DNA of 64,000 bases from Myrica gale (taxonomy: Eukaryota > Streptophyta > Magnoliopsida > Fagales > Myricaceae), in contig OZ005606.1 of the NCBI GenBank assembly GCA_963930655.1, positions 17,028,001-17,092,000 on the forward strand, read 5' to 3'. A model generated the notes under the pieces. The model had not been told where the DNA came from. It saw only the letters and a list, made by a program, of their open reading frames with translations, and searched no databases. Within the stretch, counting starts at the first letter, position 1. Each line of letters starts with the position of its first letter. Position numbers and translations under genes: made by a program. Positions 1 through 15,100 of the stretch are shown here, one piece after another.

Positions 1-47
1 CATCTCAATAGCTTGTCATAAAACCATATGCCATCAAGAAACATTAC

Positions 48-189
48 CCTTGCTTCTGATAAGATGATGAGAATTGCTTCCATGATCAGATATGAACTTG
101 ATAATATCAGCTACTGCCATATCACCATGATATGGGACAGCATTCTTCCTTTCTGCTGGAAATAACATCAGAGCAGGATAAACTTCCCT
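48..189 (-). CDS. Exon 7 (last one inside the window)
   Basis: Begins after GCAG (ending 190) with REVYPALMLFPAERKNAVPY, then HGDMAVADIIKFISDHGSNS. Pro after a beta strand (YPALMLF) fits the cis-proline position of a thioredoxin fold. The donor is GT at 47-46, so more exons lie beyond the left edge. Confidence 0.8.
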
Positions 190-3100
190 CTGCACAATCA
201 CAGGACATCGAAGGACACAAACAAAATGATATGTTAATCTTCAATGGAAGAATGACCCTGATTGCTGACCTGTCAACATTTAGCCAGGACAGCATTTACT
301 GGGAAAGCAGGTCAAGAACTCCTAAACATATCATTTTACAATGCTGTGTTGGGTTATCATTTCTCTGATTTTTCTGATTTCATAAGTTTTGTAGCTTGCT
401 TGGCTTAGGTTTTCAGTATAGCTCTTTGTACTGTTACCTCTTTTGGTTTCTTTAATAAAGTTTTCCTTACTTATCAAAAAAAAAACAAATCGTTTTACAT
501 CTATGTAAAAAAAGTTACACCGCAGATAAAACATGAGCCCAGGACTAGTTGATGTAAATTACTAAACAAGGTAATGGTGTAAGACAATGAAATTCTAAAG
601 AAAATTTTGATAATGTAACTGCCAAGTCAAATATGAAAGGCTCCAGCTTAAACAGTAATACTTTATCTACTTCAGAAGCTATAGTAACATCCATTAAATT
701 CCTAATACTTCATCAATATTAGTGGGAACCTCAAAACTTACATCAACACTTCCAATAGATTTGAGCAACGCTTTGGACCATATGGAATCAACCAATTGGT
801 TAAGCCAGAGGACTGGCGAACTGGACTCGCTTCATTAGATGAATGCAACAGAAAATATTGAAAAAAACACAACAAAAAGTTGGGAAGGGGAAGGGCTCAT
901 TGACAAAGTGTTCCAACCAGAGGACTGGTGAGGAAGTGGATTGAATTGTTACCTGACTGGTTCATTTTCAGGAGCGTGACAAAGAAATAAGAGAGTTGGG
1001 AAGTGGGAGAACTTGAACAATAGTCGTATGACTAGTTGTTCAAAGTCTTTACCACTAAGATGTCTACGTTCCTAATCTGGGTTTCACCTTCAATTATATC
1101 GATTCAAAATATTCCTTTTAACATATTACATCTCGGAACCTGGAGATTCTTTTTCCTTTTTTTACCAATTAAATATACCTCCAATGAGTATCCACAAAAT
1201 CAACCTTTTACACCATTCTCATGAGGACAGAACAGCAATGTTAGAAGGAGCTCCTTGGCTCACATTCTCACTTTGTAGCTTGTTGAAAAGTGTGATTTTT
1301 GAAACAGGGGGTTTGAAAACATGAAAAAAGCTGGGTATTAAGGTTTACATATGTTTCAGATTGTAATCTTTTAGGAGATTCTCACTGGTATATAGCTATG
1401 TGTACTAGAGTTCCTTCCCATTTAAGAAGACAGTTGTTACTTGCAAACACACCCTGCCCCCGTGCAGGGGACAAGTGGACAAACAACCTATAAAGCAGAA
1501 ATGAAAAGATCATAATTAAGTTCCATGACCTCTTGAGCTATTTGTAAGAAGAGAGATAAGAACATATAGTTTATACACTAAGAGATGCATCTCAAGTTAG
1601 CGAGATCCACTGCTCATCAAAATATGCATCACTCGAGCATTCTGAGAAGGAAACTCAAATTCAGATATTGCTAGAATATGGCCCCTTTCACAGCCTGAGA
1701 AAATATCTCTGAAATCAGGGGAGAAAGAACTTTTAGCACACACTTGCAGCTTCAGAAGCACAACATAGTTTCACATAATATCAATGTGAAGAACTCGGTC
1801 ACATAAACCAAAATGATATGCACGTAATCAATGATTCCATAGCAAAAATAGATGTGAAAATAAAAGAAGAAAAGACAAGAAATATTGAAAACAAAAGTCC
1901 CTTAGCCAAAGGAGACTGAATGTTTTTCCCAATTCAATGAATTTCCATTCATACAAAATGCAGTTAAGTGTCAAATGCTGAAGAAAATCACCACCTTAAA
2001 ACCATAAATTGCGGAAAATACTGAAGCTACAAGAAACTACAGAAATTAGATGGAGATACCAGACCTGATCCATTGATTGGAATAACATACTGCAATCATT
2101 CAATGTGCAATCCATTAAATAGATCAAGGGAAGCTTCGTCAAAGCATCGTTCAAATTGTCTGCCACATGAATAGCCATTTGTCAAAAGATAAGATTCACA
2201 AGACATAAGCTGGCACATTCTTTCCATCTTTCACATTCTTAAGGAGAAATGCTAAGAATCCACAAGCATAGATATCATATATACACTAAGAGTAAGCAGC
2301 ATTTCACAAGTCACGACAAATGGGTAAGTAATTTCCTTGGTCTAACAGATAAAGACATCAAGCTTGGTCTGACAAATAAAGTCAACAAGGTTAGCGAAAT
2401 CAGACAACCACTTTTTGTACAACTACAAATCGTTCTTGAATGTGAAAGCCCACGACACAATAATTGCTCCTAAAAAATGAAAAAAAAAGTTCTTTTATGC
2501 AGAACACCCACTCCCAATATGTATACATGAAGCCTGACATGGAAAATCACTCTGATGACAAAGCAAAGAGATTTGAAGGACTCAGAGTCCACGATGCACA
2601 TCTCAGGCCTTGACCACAGAACTTATTAGACAGATATAAACTCAACACGTATTTAGCATTGATTTTCAAGGGCGGGGCTATGTTCATCGAAATAAACAGA
2701 AGCATTTATTTTTTAGGAGAAAACTAGTTGATCTTACAATCAAAACATCCATAAGAGAAAAACCCAAACTCCCAATGTAAGCAGAAAATCTGTTCAGTGC
2801 TTTCATATCTTGGTACTAGAATGAAGAACAGACACTTTCTAAACCAAAGCTTGGAAAGCATACATTCATCTGAACTTATTCATGCGTACCCAAGTGAATG
2901 TCGGTAACCATAACGAGATCGGTCATTGCTTACTTAAAATTACAGCAGGAAATAACCCGTATTGCGCATGAAAGAGAAGTCATGTCAATTAGCATGAAGT
3001 AGGGCTGCACAACCAGAAATCCGGTCGGACCAGATTTCTGGTTGTGCCTAAAATGAAGGACCGGGCCGATCCAAAACAGTCCGGTTGGACCACTTATAAG

Positions 3101-6100
3101 TGGTCCAGACCTGTTTTTTTTTTTTTCTTTTTTTTCCTAAATATGGTTTGCATAATATTTCTAACACCCTAGATCTCATATGGCAGAGAAGGAATGAAAA
3201 AATATTTCTAACACCTTAGATCTCTTATTATGATCAATTATGAAATTATAATCTCATTAAATTGATCGAAATAAAATTTTCATTAATGAATTTCCAAATA
3301 CATCAATTGGAAATAAAAAGTCCATCAATAAATTTTCAAATATATTGTGATCAATTATAAAATAAAATATTTATTAATTAATTAGTTGACTATATATTCA
3401 AAGAAACCATCAATATTAATTAATAGACGTTTTAAAATTATCCTTCAATATGAGAGATAGTCAATCCAATATTGATTTTGTTTCCATTTGAACTCTTTAA
3501 ATGCAAATTTTCGTGAATCATAGAAACGAATATCCCCTAAGAATTTTTGGTGATAAGGTGAGATTTTGTTTCCATTTGAATTTAAATTTGAACTTTCTCA
3601 ACTCTCTTTAAATGCAAATTAAGAATTTAAATGTAAATGTAAATTAAGAATTGTTGGGAAATAGAGAGAGAATTTTTAGGTGAAATTTTATTTCCATTTA
3701 AATTTTAATTTGAATTCCCTAATTCTCTCTTTAAATTTGGAAACTATTCATTTGTTAGGAACTTTTCTCTCTCCCACTAACCCTCTCGGCTCTCTCTCAC
3801 TCTCACTCTCTTTAAATGCAAATTAAGAATTTAAATGTAAATTAAGAATTGTTGGGTAATAGAGATTGAATTTTTAGGTGAGATTTTATTTCCATTTGAA
3901 TTCCATAATTCTCTCTTTAAATTTGGAAATTATTAATTTGTTAGGAACTTTAGTCTTTGGTGATACATGATAAGGAGATAATTTTTAGAAATTGAATTCT
4001 TCAACTCTATCTCTACCTCTCTCTCCCACTACCCCTCTCAGCTCCCTCTCCCTCTCTTTCACCTCTTTGTCTCTCTCTCCCTCTCTGTCTCTCTCCCTCT
4101 CTCACCTCTCTGTCTCTCTCTCCCTCTCCCCAGCACCTCTTTGTCTCTCTCTCTAGCACCTCTCTCTCTTCCCTCTCTCTTCTCTCTCTCTCCCTCTCTT
4201 TTCTCTCTCTCTCTCCGTCTCTCTTTTCTCTATCTCCTTCTCCCCCGCACCTCTCTTTTCTCTAGTTTTAAGTTTGTATAAAAATATATATATATTATTT
4301 ATATTAATAAATCCGGACCGGACCGGATTTGGACTACTAAAACCACAAATCAGGTCCGGTCCGTTTTTGTTCAACCCTAGCATGAAGATGGGATGAAATC
4401 ATAGAAGTTATTTTCTAGCTTAGGAAATAAAAAATTCCACACCGAACACTCGCCTTCCTCCCTTAGTTCTCCTAGATACCTTAAAAAGAGCATCTGTTGG
4501 TAGCAAAATATGGCAGATGCATAAATGCAGGACATGTTAAATGGGAAGCAGAGTCAAAAAAGATTAGAATGTGAACAGAAATAAGGAAATCAGGAGACCG
4601 GCATCCCCTCGTGAAAGCAGATTCCACGCATATCACCCAAGAAGCACATATCAGTTGGTGATGAGAGGGCTAACGAATAAGTAGATACCAAATTAATGAA
4701 GAAACGAAAGTTATCAGAATAACTTCAAACTTCAAACCAGATTGATATACAGACAAGCTAACAAAGAAGTCTATCAGAAAATTTCTCTCTTCAGTGCACT
4801 TACAGAGAATACCTTGACGTTTATATGGATGAGTATGAAAGAATGAGAGGAGTACTAAAATAACTTTCTTTTGTATGTTAAGGTCTCCTATCATATTTGA
4901 AGGCGGACCCTTTATAGTGGTTGAGTTGACTGACCTCAGGGGGAAACCTACTAAAAGGAGCAAAAGCTTAGAAAGTAACAGCTTGAAAATGGCAAACTAA
5001 GTCTTTAAGGGTAAAAAAGACCAGAGAAATAAAAGCAGATATAACAAGGTTTAGGAAAGTTAGAGGAAAAAACATTTGTCTTTTCTAGTCTATAGAAACA
5101 GAGGGAACCAGAGATTCTATGATTTCTCTGTTAATTAAAAAACCTAATCTAAAATAGATGGACATTCCCATTCTTATGGGCATATGGTTCCTCTATGCTT
5201 GGGACACCTAAAACCTAAATATCAAATTATGAAAAGATAAAAAGAGCGAAACAAGCATTAACAAGATAACTAAAGTTGTTATACACCAATCAAAGAAATT
5301 CATTTTTGCTTATGGTGAATTCACTTTACTATGAATTCGAAAGCATGTTTTATCAGCAAATATACTAAATACACCCTGCTGGATTGAATCCTCAACATTA
5401 ACCAGCACCCTTCATTAAGGGGGGGGGGGGGCAGATGTCATTCAGGCCAAAGACAATTAGCTAACTTTATAACATGTCCATCATTCAATAGCAGCCATTT
5501 CACTTTATTGTAAGAATTGGTGATCAATGTAGACCTCTATCCAGTTTTACCCAATTTCTTACTTGGAGTCAAAGTCCCTAAAGATATTTTAGTAACTTGA
5601 TGCAACAAAATTCTTAAGTGGGAACAAAACAAGAGACCTTGTTTGATAATGATGCGCAGCTAAATATCCCACATGAAGCAATAAAAGATACCTTTACTTT
5701 TTGAAAGCAGGAAAACAAATTAACATGCCAATATTAATTAACAAATTATTTACCGCTTACCTCTACTAAACACTTTTTCACCATTGTTTGATCCACCCAT
5801 TAAGACATTCATGTAGCCCTTAAGAGCTCGATATACTTCACGAACAACCAGTTCCATTCTCTGGCAAAGCCCACACCAATTATTGCTGAAAAGGACTAAC
5901 ACATCCTGATTCCACATATGGACTCCATTTTTGGAGTCAGATTGATTAAAACCATGAAGCAGCTCAAAAAATGAATCTGCCGTAGCTCGAGGGATTGAAT
6001 CCACTTCATGAAAATCCACATTAACAAAAGGAGGACGAGTGGCCTCCCTTGGGCTTTTAATATTGCATTCAGACCGTTGATATGGAACAAGTTTTCCGTT

Positions 6101-9100
6101 GAGAAACCCACCAAGAAAATCAGCAAGTGAAGAGTAGCTGAAATCTGACTCTTGGGGTAACACGTAATGTTGCTGCACAACTGGGTCAATTATTACCAAG
6201 GACGGAATCCTTGAGTCACCAGTCAGAGCTCTAAGTAACCGGTAGTTGCCATCAGAAAAGAAAAAAGAGCCCTCAAAACCTTTGAAGTGAAGCTGTTTTT
6301 CCCCCAACACATCCACATTTGAAAAACTCCTTTGTTCAGAAGCTGCATTTTCCAATATTTTCTCTTCATCAGCTGTATTTTCAGAAAAATTTTCTTCCAC
6401 CATCAAATCTTCAGCAAGGGAAATTTCTCCAAGGGCTGTAACAGATTGGTGACCTTCCCCAGATATTAAAGCCGTCTTCGCTTCATTTCCTTGAGAAGAA
6501 GGCTCGCCATCAGTGAGTTCAGAATTTCCCTCATGAACCTGAGCAGATGAACTAACAATTTGTGGTATTTGGTCTTTGTCCAGATCAATGACATCTGAAA
6601 CAAGCCCTTCCCTAAATACAGCTGGTGAAACTTGATTAGATTGAACTGTCTGCGATGGCAGCATATTGAATGGCTTGATGTCAAGATCATCAGATAACAG
6701 TTGGAAACCCAACTCTTTTGCAAGGGAGCTTAATTTTCCTTCCTTATTTTGTCGAAGAAGGTTTGCCAAGACCTTATGCAAGGAACTGCCTTCTAGATTT
6801 GAAGCTACTCTATCCAAAGTGACATGTTTATCATCATTTATTATCATGACAGTAGATAGCTTCTCCTTTATTTTAATCTTCTGAGCTGTCAGAGATAGTT
6901 TCAATCTAGGATGTTTTGCTTTACCACCCAGTGCTTGATAATGTTGGACTGGGGATTTCTCAGGCTTCTCCTCCTTTACCTCATCAACCTGATTAGAAAT
7001 ATGATAGTCCAGTGCCAGTTCTCTAAAAGCATCGAGAGCTTCCTTACCGTTTCCTCTAGTTTCTGATAGGTTAGATAATCTATCCACAAATAGGATTATT
7101 GATGGCTTATTTGCGGGTAAAGTAGGGCCAATGTCATGTGTATCACCTTCCAACTACAGGATCAAAAGAGGGATATAAACAAATGAAAAATGCTAAGACG
7201 AAAATTACTAGGAAACAACTAAAAAATAAAAGTGTGAGAGAAAAATGGAGACAGGAAGAATTATGTAGAAAGACAGATAATACCATTATGTGTTGTTGAA
7301 AGACACCCCCCTCATCATCAAAGTCAAATTTGGTTTGATATCAGAGTTCGTCAAAAATTAGTCATGAAAATGTTTCTAATGCATCATCGCCCAAAAACAG
7401 GCATAAGTAATGAAATATATAAAGATCTTGGCTCCAAGATACAATGGCACACAATTTACCAAGCATAGGTGTAAGACCCATCAATTTGACCTAGGAGGTT
7501 TAAAGTGCATTTTCTATTTTCTAGCTACTACTTGCAAATGATATACATTTTACAAAGAGTGTTACCATGAATAAATGCTATCTTTTATTGTGAAATATAT
7601 GTTTCTTATTTATCTTTTGATCCTATGATAACATTTTGATATAAAATGATAAAGTTAGACAATAAGAAAGAAAGAGAAGAAGAAATATCAAGGAATTACC
7701 AAAAAATGGTAGGTGACCTAGTTATACTAATGTGAATAGCCTTATTAGCAATAATAAAACTGCTAAAAATATAAGCACGAGGTGGATCAAGCATGAGGAG
7801 ACTTGAGCATGAGAAAGCTAAAGCTCAAGGTGGCACAAGCTTGAAATGGCACAAGCACGAGGGGTCATTTAGCATGGGGTAACCTAGACTAGCTTTGCTT
7901 GACATGGCTTAGCATGATATGGCATAGCTTGATAGGTCTTGATATGTTGAAGGATAGCATAATATAGTTCTAAACATAGCTTAAGATAGAAATGAAAATG
8001 ATGAGATGAGAAATCAAGTTAGCCGAATTATGCTTAGTGATAAGAAATCCAATTGCTCTTGATTTCGGCCACAAAGGAATCACGAAATGAATTTGGCAAT
8101 TATTAGGGAATCAATTTGAATTGTGATTTAGCTATGCATTTAAGGTCAATTTGGAGTAAATTTCAGCCAAGGGATGAGGTGACACCATGTGGAGAATTTT
8201 GACTGCAACAATAAACCAAACTAGGCTAGAATCTAGTTCAGGTTAAAAAAACCAAGGTTGTTTTTCATGCCTTTATATGTTGCAATTGAAGAACCAAATT
8301 AGGACCGGATATATGAGAATTTCGGCTGACATTAGGAGACAAAATAGATTTGGTTTGTTAGGGAAAACGGCAATAACATCAAAAGATGTTCTTGGACTTT
8401 AGGTTAAAACAAGGTTGCCTGATGAGTTGAAAGTATCTTGTTTCATATGAAATTCAGTTGCCATTATGGAGAATAGACCAAAGATGATATCAGGCTGAGT
8501 AATGACTCAAATGAGCAATGATTAAGGAGAATTTCGGTCATTAGCATCAAAAGGAGGAATTGGATGGATTCAAGCTAAAATTCGGATGCCTAATGAGCCA
8601 AGCTGAGTTTGTTTTGCTTGAATTTAGGTTGACATGAAGGCCGATATGGTTCTCTCTCCTCTTCTTTCTCTTCTTCGTTGGGTAATAGTTACCTGATAGA
8701 TTAGTTCGTGTGGGTTGTCTTCATTGCTGTGGTGATTGGTTATGATGCCTTTCGTTCGTGAGTTTCGTATTGAGTCTAAGGAGCTGCAAGTGTCGGTTAG
8801 TGTTCATGGGTTGATTAAGTTGACAGAGTGGAGTTCTAAGTCCTTCAACTCGATTCACATGGGAAAGTTTGGTGCAGTTTGGATGGTGAACATGACAGAT
8901 AAGTTGATGGAGGCTGGTCCTGCTACTGATTTTGCTCTGAAGTTCAATGAAGCACGTAGGGGCTCCATGGCTCAACGTAGTTCCAATAGAGGAGGGAGAT
9001 ATGTGACTGTAGTAAAGTATGGTGGAGGTAGGAGGCAGGGGACGGTGATGGTGATGGTGCTGGAGGGAAGAACGGACATGGCTGACAGATTTTAAAACGA

Positions 9101-12100
9101 GTTTTTCAGGAGGTGGTTTCCCACCTCAAGTGTGCGAATCGTCCACCAATGTCAATTGGAAATTCCAGAGACTGGTCGAAGGTTTCTTTTGCTACAGCCG
9201 TCAAAGAGCCTTCAGCGAAAGTTGTCGGCAAGAGAAGTGTAACGATCGCTGTTGGAAAGGGCGTCTCTAGTGGTGCATTAAAGGAAATTAGGACGAATAA
9301 TATGGCGCATGCAGATATGGTGGCAAGAGTCCCGGGTTCCAATAAAAGTGTGTTTCACTTGTCCAATGGGAAAGATAAGCACGGGGAGATGGCAGCTGAA
9401 TTGTCGGAGGTCAGTGTTGTTGACGTCTGGAATGAATTACGTGAATTGCGTAATCAAGAGGAACGGTTGGGACAATTAATGGTTGTAAAGGCTGATGGGC
9501 TAAATTTGAATTTCCAAGTATGCGGATTTAAGTTGAAGGCCCAGAAGGCTTTATCCATAATTCGACAGTCATGGGCCCAGGTCTGGATGAATCTAATGTG
9601 TTGCCGTGTGGGCGTCCAACCATGTTGGGATGTGGGTCGAATAAGGACAAGCGTGCCCTGGTCCTTGGGCCTGAGGGGAGCACTATGCCGACAATGAAGT
9701 GCTTGGCCGAATTATCTGGTGAGGGTGGATTGTCGTCAGGTGGGGGTGGGCTGCTCATCAGAGACGGGTTGGTCCAGAGGAGGGTGCTGGTGGTGCGACT
9801 TCGTCGGCGATGAACCCAGAGTTAGACGAGACCCATTTTCCAGCACTGGAGGTGTCTTTTCATTCCAGGGATGAGTTGAATGTTGTCGCAGAGGTGTCGT
9901 TGGCCTTTGTTGGGAAGTTTTTGATTCCTTTGAACCTCTCTGAGGCTAGGCTATGTGATTTTAGTGGAGAAAATAGGCAGTTTGAGGGTACGGAGGGTTT
10001 GGGTGGATGTTGATTCTGTTGGATAGGATTGTGCCAAGGAGGGTCAGGTGGAGTCTGAGGAGCTTTTGTCGCCGTTGTTGAAGGTTGTTGTGGAGTCTTT
10101 GCCGCCAACAACGAAGGAAGCTGATGTGGATGGCTCCGACGTTGTGCGGGGTCTAATGCAGTCGGAGGAGGTTAAGAGGTTATTCCGTCCCATTTTGAGC
10201 TGGCTGTGGGGTTGGATGGACCTCCAATAGTGTCTGTGGATGTGCAGGAAGGCCCTGTGGGTGGGGAGTTGGTTGTTGTTGATAGTGGGGAATCTAAGCT
10301 TTTTGTTGAGCCCTTAAGGATGCTTTTGGCCCTACAGGAGTTGGAGGTGGGCGAAGGATCGGGAGTTCATTCTAGTTGGGTTCTGGATATGGTTGCGTCT
10401 TTCCGGCAGTTAGTTAGGGTCTCTTGTGAAGGGCATGAAGCTGATCTAGTGAAATTGTTTGCTGCCTTAGAAAAAGATAGGGGGAGTGATGGTAATACAG
10501 TGGTCAGGTCGGGCGACAAGTTGGCAAGGGAGCTGAAGGCTTTGGAGTCTTCGGTGAAATATGAGGCTAAAGTTTATAGCTCTCGAAGGAGTAAGAAATT
10601 GGAGGGCAAATTTAGTTTGTCTTCAGGAGACCAAGGTGGCGTCTATTTCGCTTTGGTGAGGAGTTTGTGGGGTGGGCCTCATATTAGGTTGTGTAGTTTG
10701 GAGGCCAAGGGAGCATCGGGAGGGATTTTGATTCTTTGGGATTCTTGAGTAATGGAGATGGTCGAGTCTTGTGTTGGTTTATTTTCTATTTTGGTGATGT
10801 TTAAAAATGTTGAGGATGGTTTTTTGTGGTCTTTTTCTGGGGTGTACGGTCCAAACGATGATAGGAGTAGGAGTTTATTGTGGGATGAGTTGGCGGGGAT
10901 TTGCTCTTTGTGGAGTCTTCCTTAGTGTATAGGTGGGGATTTTAATGTCACTTGTTTTCCGGGTGAACGGTCGGGGGTTGGGGGCAATAGAAGTGCGATG
11001 ATGGATTTTTCAAATTTCATCGCTGAGTGTGATTTGGTGGATCTGGTCTTCGCTGGTGGGGTGTTAGGCTAGGGCAACTCCTATTCTCAATTCCCATTGA
11101 ATCAGCCAAGTGACTCTGTACAACTTAAAAGCTTTAAGCCACACATAATGTTTGGCACATGATAATTTTATGTAAAGAAATTCCATACAGAAATGGTTAC
11201 AATTACCTCCATAACAACGGATTTATCCATCTGTAAGAAATTCTCGATGTCATCCTCCTCCTCAAGAATCTTGAAACAGCTAGGACATCCAGCAAAGTAA
11301 AGCACTGCCAACCATGAACCAGAATCTTCAAGACCAAGAGATGAAAGCATTGATCTTTCAGAGATCAAACCAAACCTATGCCTTTCAGGAGGCAAAAAGA
11401 ACTCTCTGGCAATATTCATGTACTTCGTGAAGAAAGAATTGAACTGCTGAAATTCTTGTAAGGAACAGGAAGATACAACACTAGAGTGTACATCTTCAAT
11501 CTCCTCAAAAGGAGCAGTTTCATTTACTGAGCTAAATTCCCCAAGCCATGGAACTCCACTTAACGCATGTTCGACACCACACTTCCATTTTTCAACCCCT
11601 GTTTCGAGAAATATGATAAGTAACTAAGTTAAAACCAACATTATTCTTTCATCTTCACTTCACTTCAAAATCAGTCTCATAGTCATGTGCAGTTAGAAAC
11701 TACCAGACACCTCCTGCATATTCTTCGCTTGAAGTGTTGGTGATCTATTTGTCTCTCCATTAAAGCTTGTTCCAAGAAGATCCCCTACCACGAAAAATTA
11801 TGGAACAAATGAACCCAGCAAAACCCAACTGTAGCCGATAAAGACACTTCAAATCATGCCAAGAAGACATTGTTGCTTTAAGTATTAGGGTAATCTTACT
11901 TATTCAAGTTACATTAAAGAAAACAAAACTCATATGGAACTCGAGGCACAAACCCATACAGAGCAGCTAAATTGATTTTACTAACATTAGTTTACCTGTA
12001 TCAGTTCCGTGACCCAAATTTTGGTAAAATGCCTTTCTTACAAACACTTATATTATTAGTACATATACAATTTTTTTTTTTGATAAGCAAGTTAATCTCA

Positions 12101-15100
12101 TTAGAAAAATGAATACAGTACAAAGACTATACCGCAAACACTATTCTAAACAAGCTAGGAAAGAAGCGAAATCAACAAGATCAAGAAAGGGGCAACCAAG
12201 CATCGAGTTTCCCCAAGAGAACAACAAAGAAAGAAAGACACCCTGCAATCTAACCGAGGACAAAGAACAATCCTCAAAACATCGTCTATTACGCTCACGC
12301 CAAAGACACCACCAGATACAATGAGGAATCATCCTCCAAATAGCCTGCGCAAAGGGGTTTCTTAGTCTTCTCTTCCAACACCTCAGCATCTCTGCCACCG
12401 TCTCTGGCATAACCCAGTGCAAATTCAGAATATTAAGCACATGGGTCCAAAGCTCACAAGCATAGGGGCAATGCAACAAAACATGATTAACTGATTCCCC
12501 ACTACAACGGCATAAGAAACACCAATCAGCAATGATGAAACCTCTACGACGAAGGTTATCAGAAGTTAAGCTCCTACCAAGAGCTGCCTCCCACACAAAG
12601 AAGGAGACCCTCATAGGGCACAACGATCGCCAAACCTCCTTCCACGGAAAAGAGGGATCACCCCCTCTTGTAAGCCCATCGTACATTGACTTAACAGAAA
12701 ACTTGCCATCCTTAGAGCCCGTCCATTCAAGCACATCCTCCTCCTCGGCGAAGACCGCGACAACCCATGGGGAACAGAGACCACCAGCGAACTCGCCGGC
12801 GTCGTCTGGCCCTCACCCGCACGTCCCCCGTCACCACCTGCCCTCCGCGGCGTGGACGGCGACACCTCAAGTTGGTCGGAATCCACCATCCATCTCGCCG
12901 GCAGCATCTGGGCCTCAGCCACAAGACCCACAGCCTCCCCGATTGACCCCAACCCCTGCGAGATGGGCTCCGACACGTAACCAGGAGCCAAAAAGGAAGA
13001 TGGGCCCGGCCCACCAGCTTGAGCCTCACGACCCGGCCCAACGAGCTGGTTCTGGGCAAACGACCCTACGTGCTGGTTGTTAGAGGCAACGAGCCTCTCA
13101 GTCACACCAGAATGCAACCAAGGCTGGTTCTGGTCCAACCCGAGATACTTAGCCAACCCAACGAGTCTATCCAGCTCATCCTTGAGCTTCATTAAATGCA
13201 CCCACAGCAGGCCCTCTGACCCAGCCGTCACTCCAGACTCCTCACCAACCTGATGACATCGGGAAATAACATTGCCCACTCCCTCTACAGCATGCGCCAC
13301 CTTCGGGACTCCAACCAATTTCGAGTACACGCTACCCCCCTCAACATTACACAGGCGCGACTCTTGCTCAGCCACCACCTTCTTCTTTGACGAACCAGCA
13401 CGCACCACAGCAGCAAAGGAAATGCCTGGCGTGATTTGAGGAGGAGCACAACCCTTCTTCTTACGTCTCAGCACCCCAATAACAGCAATCAACTCTTCAC
13501 TCATCTGAAGAAACGCCTGCCACCCCGCACCAGAGTTCCCTTCCGGGACCATTACAGCCCCACGCTTACATTTCTCTCCAAACTCTGCTATGACAACGTA
13601 GCACCCATTCATATTGGAACATCCCTGAGCCAATAATGCTCGAGATGAATCGTTGAACTTCTTCGAAAACAACCGGGCATCCTTCCCCTCCACCAGATGG
13701 CCAAAGAGATTGGCCAGCCACACCAACCCGAATCTACTCAAGGAGATCGAGCTCTGCGACCTTCTACTCAACTCCGATATAGTGACACTACCAAAAGAAC
13801 TCACAGAGAACTGAAAGGTTTTCGCCTCAATCACGAGACTACGAAAGTGTAAGCCATAAAAACTCCTAGACTTTACCCAACAAGCTAATGGAAAATGGAC
13901 CCAACGCCATAAGGAAATCTAAATAACAGAAATGTGAAAAAGGAACTTGAGTCATGGGTTTCAAGCAAAAGAGAATGAGAGTTTTCTTCTTAGTACATAT
14001 ACATGAAAGCTAAAGAAATTTACATTAAAAGCTGCAACCTTTGAGACCAAGCCTTCAACATAACAAAAAGGAAAAAGAAAGAAGGTTAAAGTAGTTTATC
14101 TCATCACAGCCTGAAATACACACAAGACATCAAAAAACACACACAAAGTTGTCAGAGCTGTCCAGCCACTAGTCATGTTGATGAACCCAAAAATATTGTC
14201 TTCGCATAAGAATTAAAGTTCAAGACTTTCTATGTGTGCCACAGGATCAGAGAAAACATGACTAGATTTATATTTATTATAAATAAAAACCTATACAAAA
14301 CCATTCCTGGACATCATCTGAAATGTCCAATCAATTCTATCACTGAATATAAAATTTAATCAAGACAAGATTGATCAGATTAGTTGAAGAGCATATAAAC
14401 AAATTATCCAAGGCAGCTCACAAATACTCCACTAACCATGTACAACGAAAACATTTTCAGTTTCATTTTTTTCCTCCTTGGCCAGCAATTTAGGGGTCCA
14501 TCCACAGAATTCAAGGAGAAGTACAGCCTTGTCGGTTGAGCTAAGAAACAAATTCAAATCCTCTGGACTCTTCAGGGTTTTGAGGGGAAGTTCTTCAGGC
14601 ACTTGCGACATATAGGGATAGATTGAAGATAATATATTTTGCGCTTGATATCTTCCTCGATATTTGTAAGACTTGGAATGGTGAAAGTATAGAATTGTTA
14701 TTTCTTCCATACTAGCATCAATGGCCTCTGCCAGCATTTTCTCCATGTTCCTATACATAAACCTCAACTTTAGCGGGAAAAACTCATCTTGTCTATCAGA
14801 AACCACATGTCCAACTTCTTTCTTAAGGGATCGAAACTCACCAGACCCTGTGCATCAAAATGGAAGTCAAATGATGTGGTCTTAATGTAAAAACAAAATA
14901 TTAAGGCTGGACTCACAATAACAAGAATACGTATCTACTAATGATCATCATCATAACCATAAGTACCACCAAAAATTAGCAGCTAGAGAGGCAGCATATC
15001 AATGATCAAGTGGAACATCTTCTGGGAGTCGAGAAAAACTATACTCCACAAATAAGAGTAACTTATTTCCCAATTTCATACTTTCAGCCAATATTTCAAT

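Larger units (their letters stand above)
12070..13989 (-). mobile_element. Internally deleted LINE derivative with intact target-site duplication
   Basis: 1.92-kb insertion in the intron between exons 3 and 2. An exact 14-bp duplication TTAGTACATATACA (12056-12069 and 13990-14003) bounds it. On the minus strand it has a 5' leader, an ORF1-like frame, a direct jump to the zf-RVT domain, a 3' UTR, and CTTATCA followed by an A run at 12071-12080. Endonuclease and RT are absent. It must have been mobilised in trans if it inserted in this form. Confidence 0.8.

Noticed and set aside
4153-4383. Arg/Glu-rich frame on the minus strand
   Set aside because: Arises from the CT microsatellite in the hAT-like element.
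5896-6884. Other-frame open frames over exon 5
   Set aside because: Shadows of the real exon 5 frame.
9106-10748. Separate host genes within 9.1-10.7 kb
   Set aside because: They fit the linker and ORF1/ORF2 parts of one decayed LINE.
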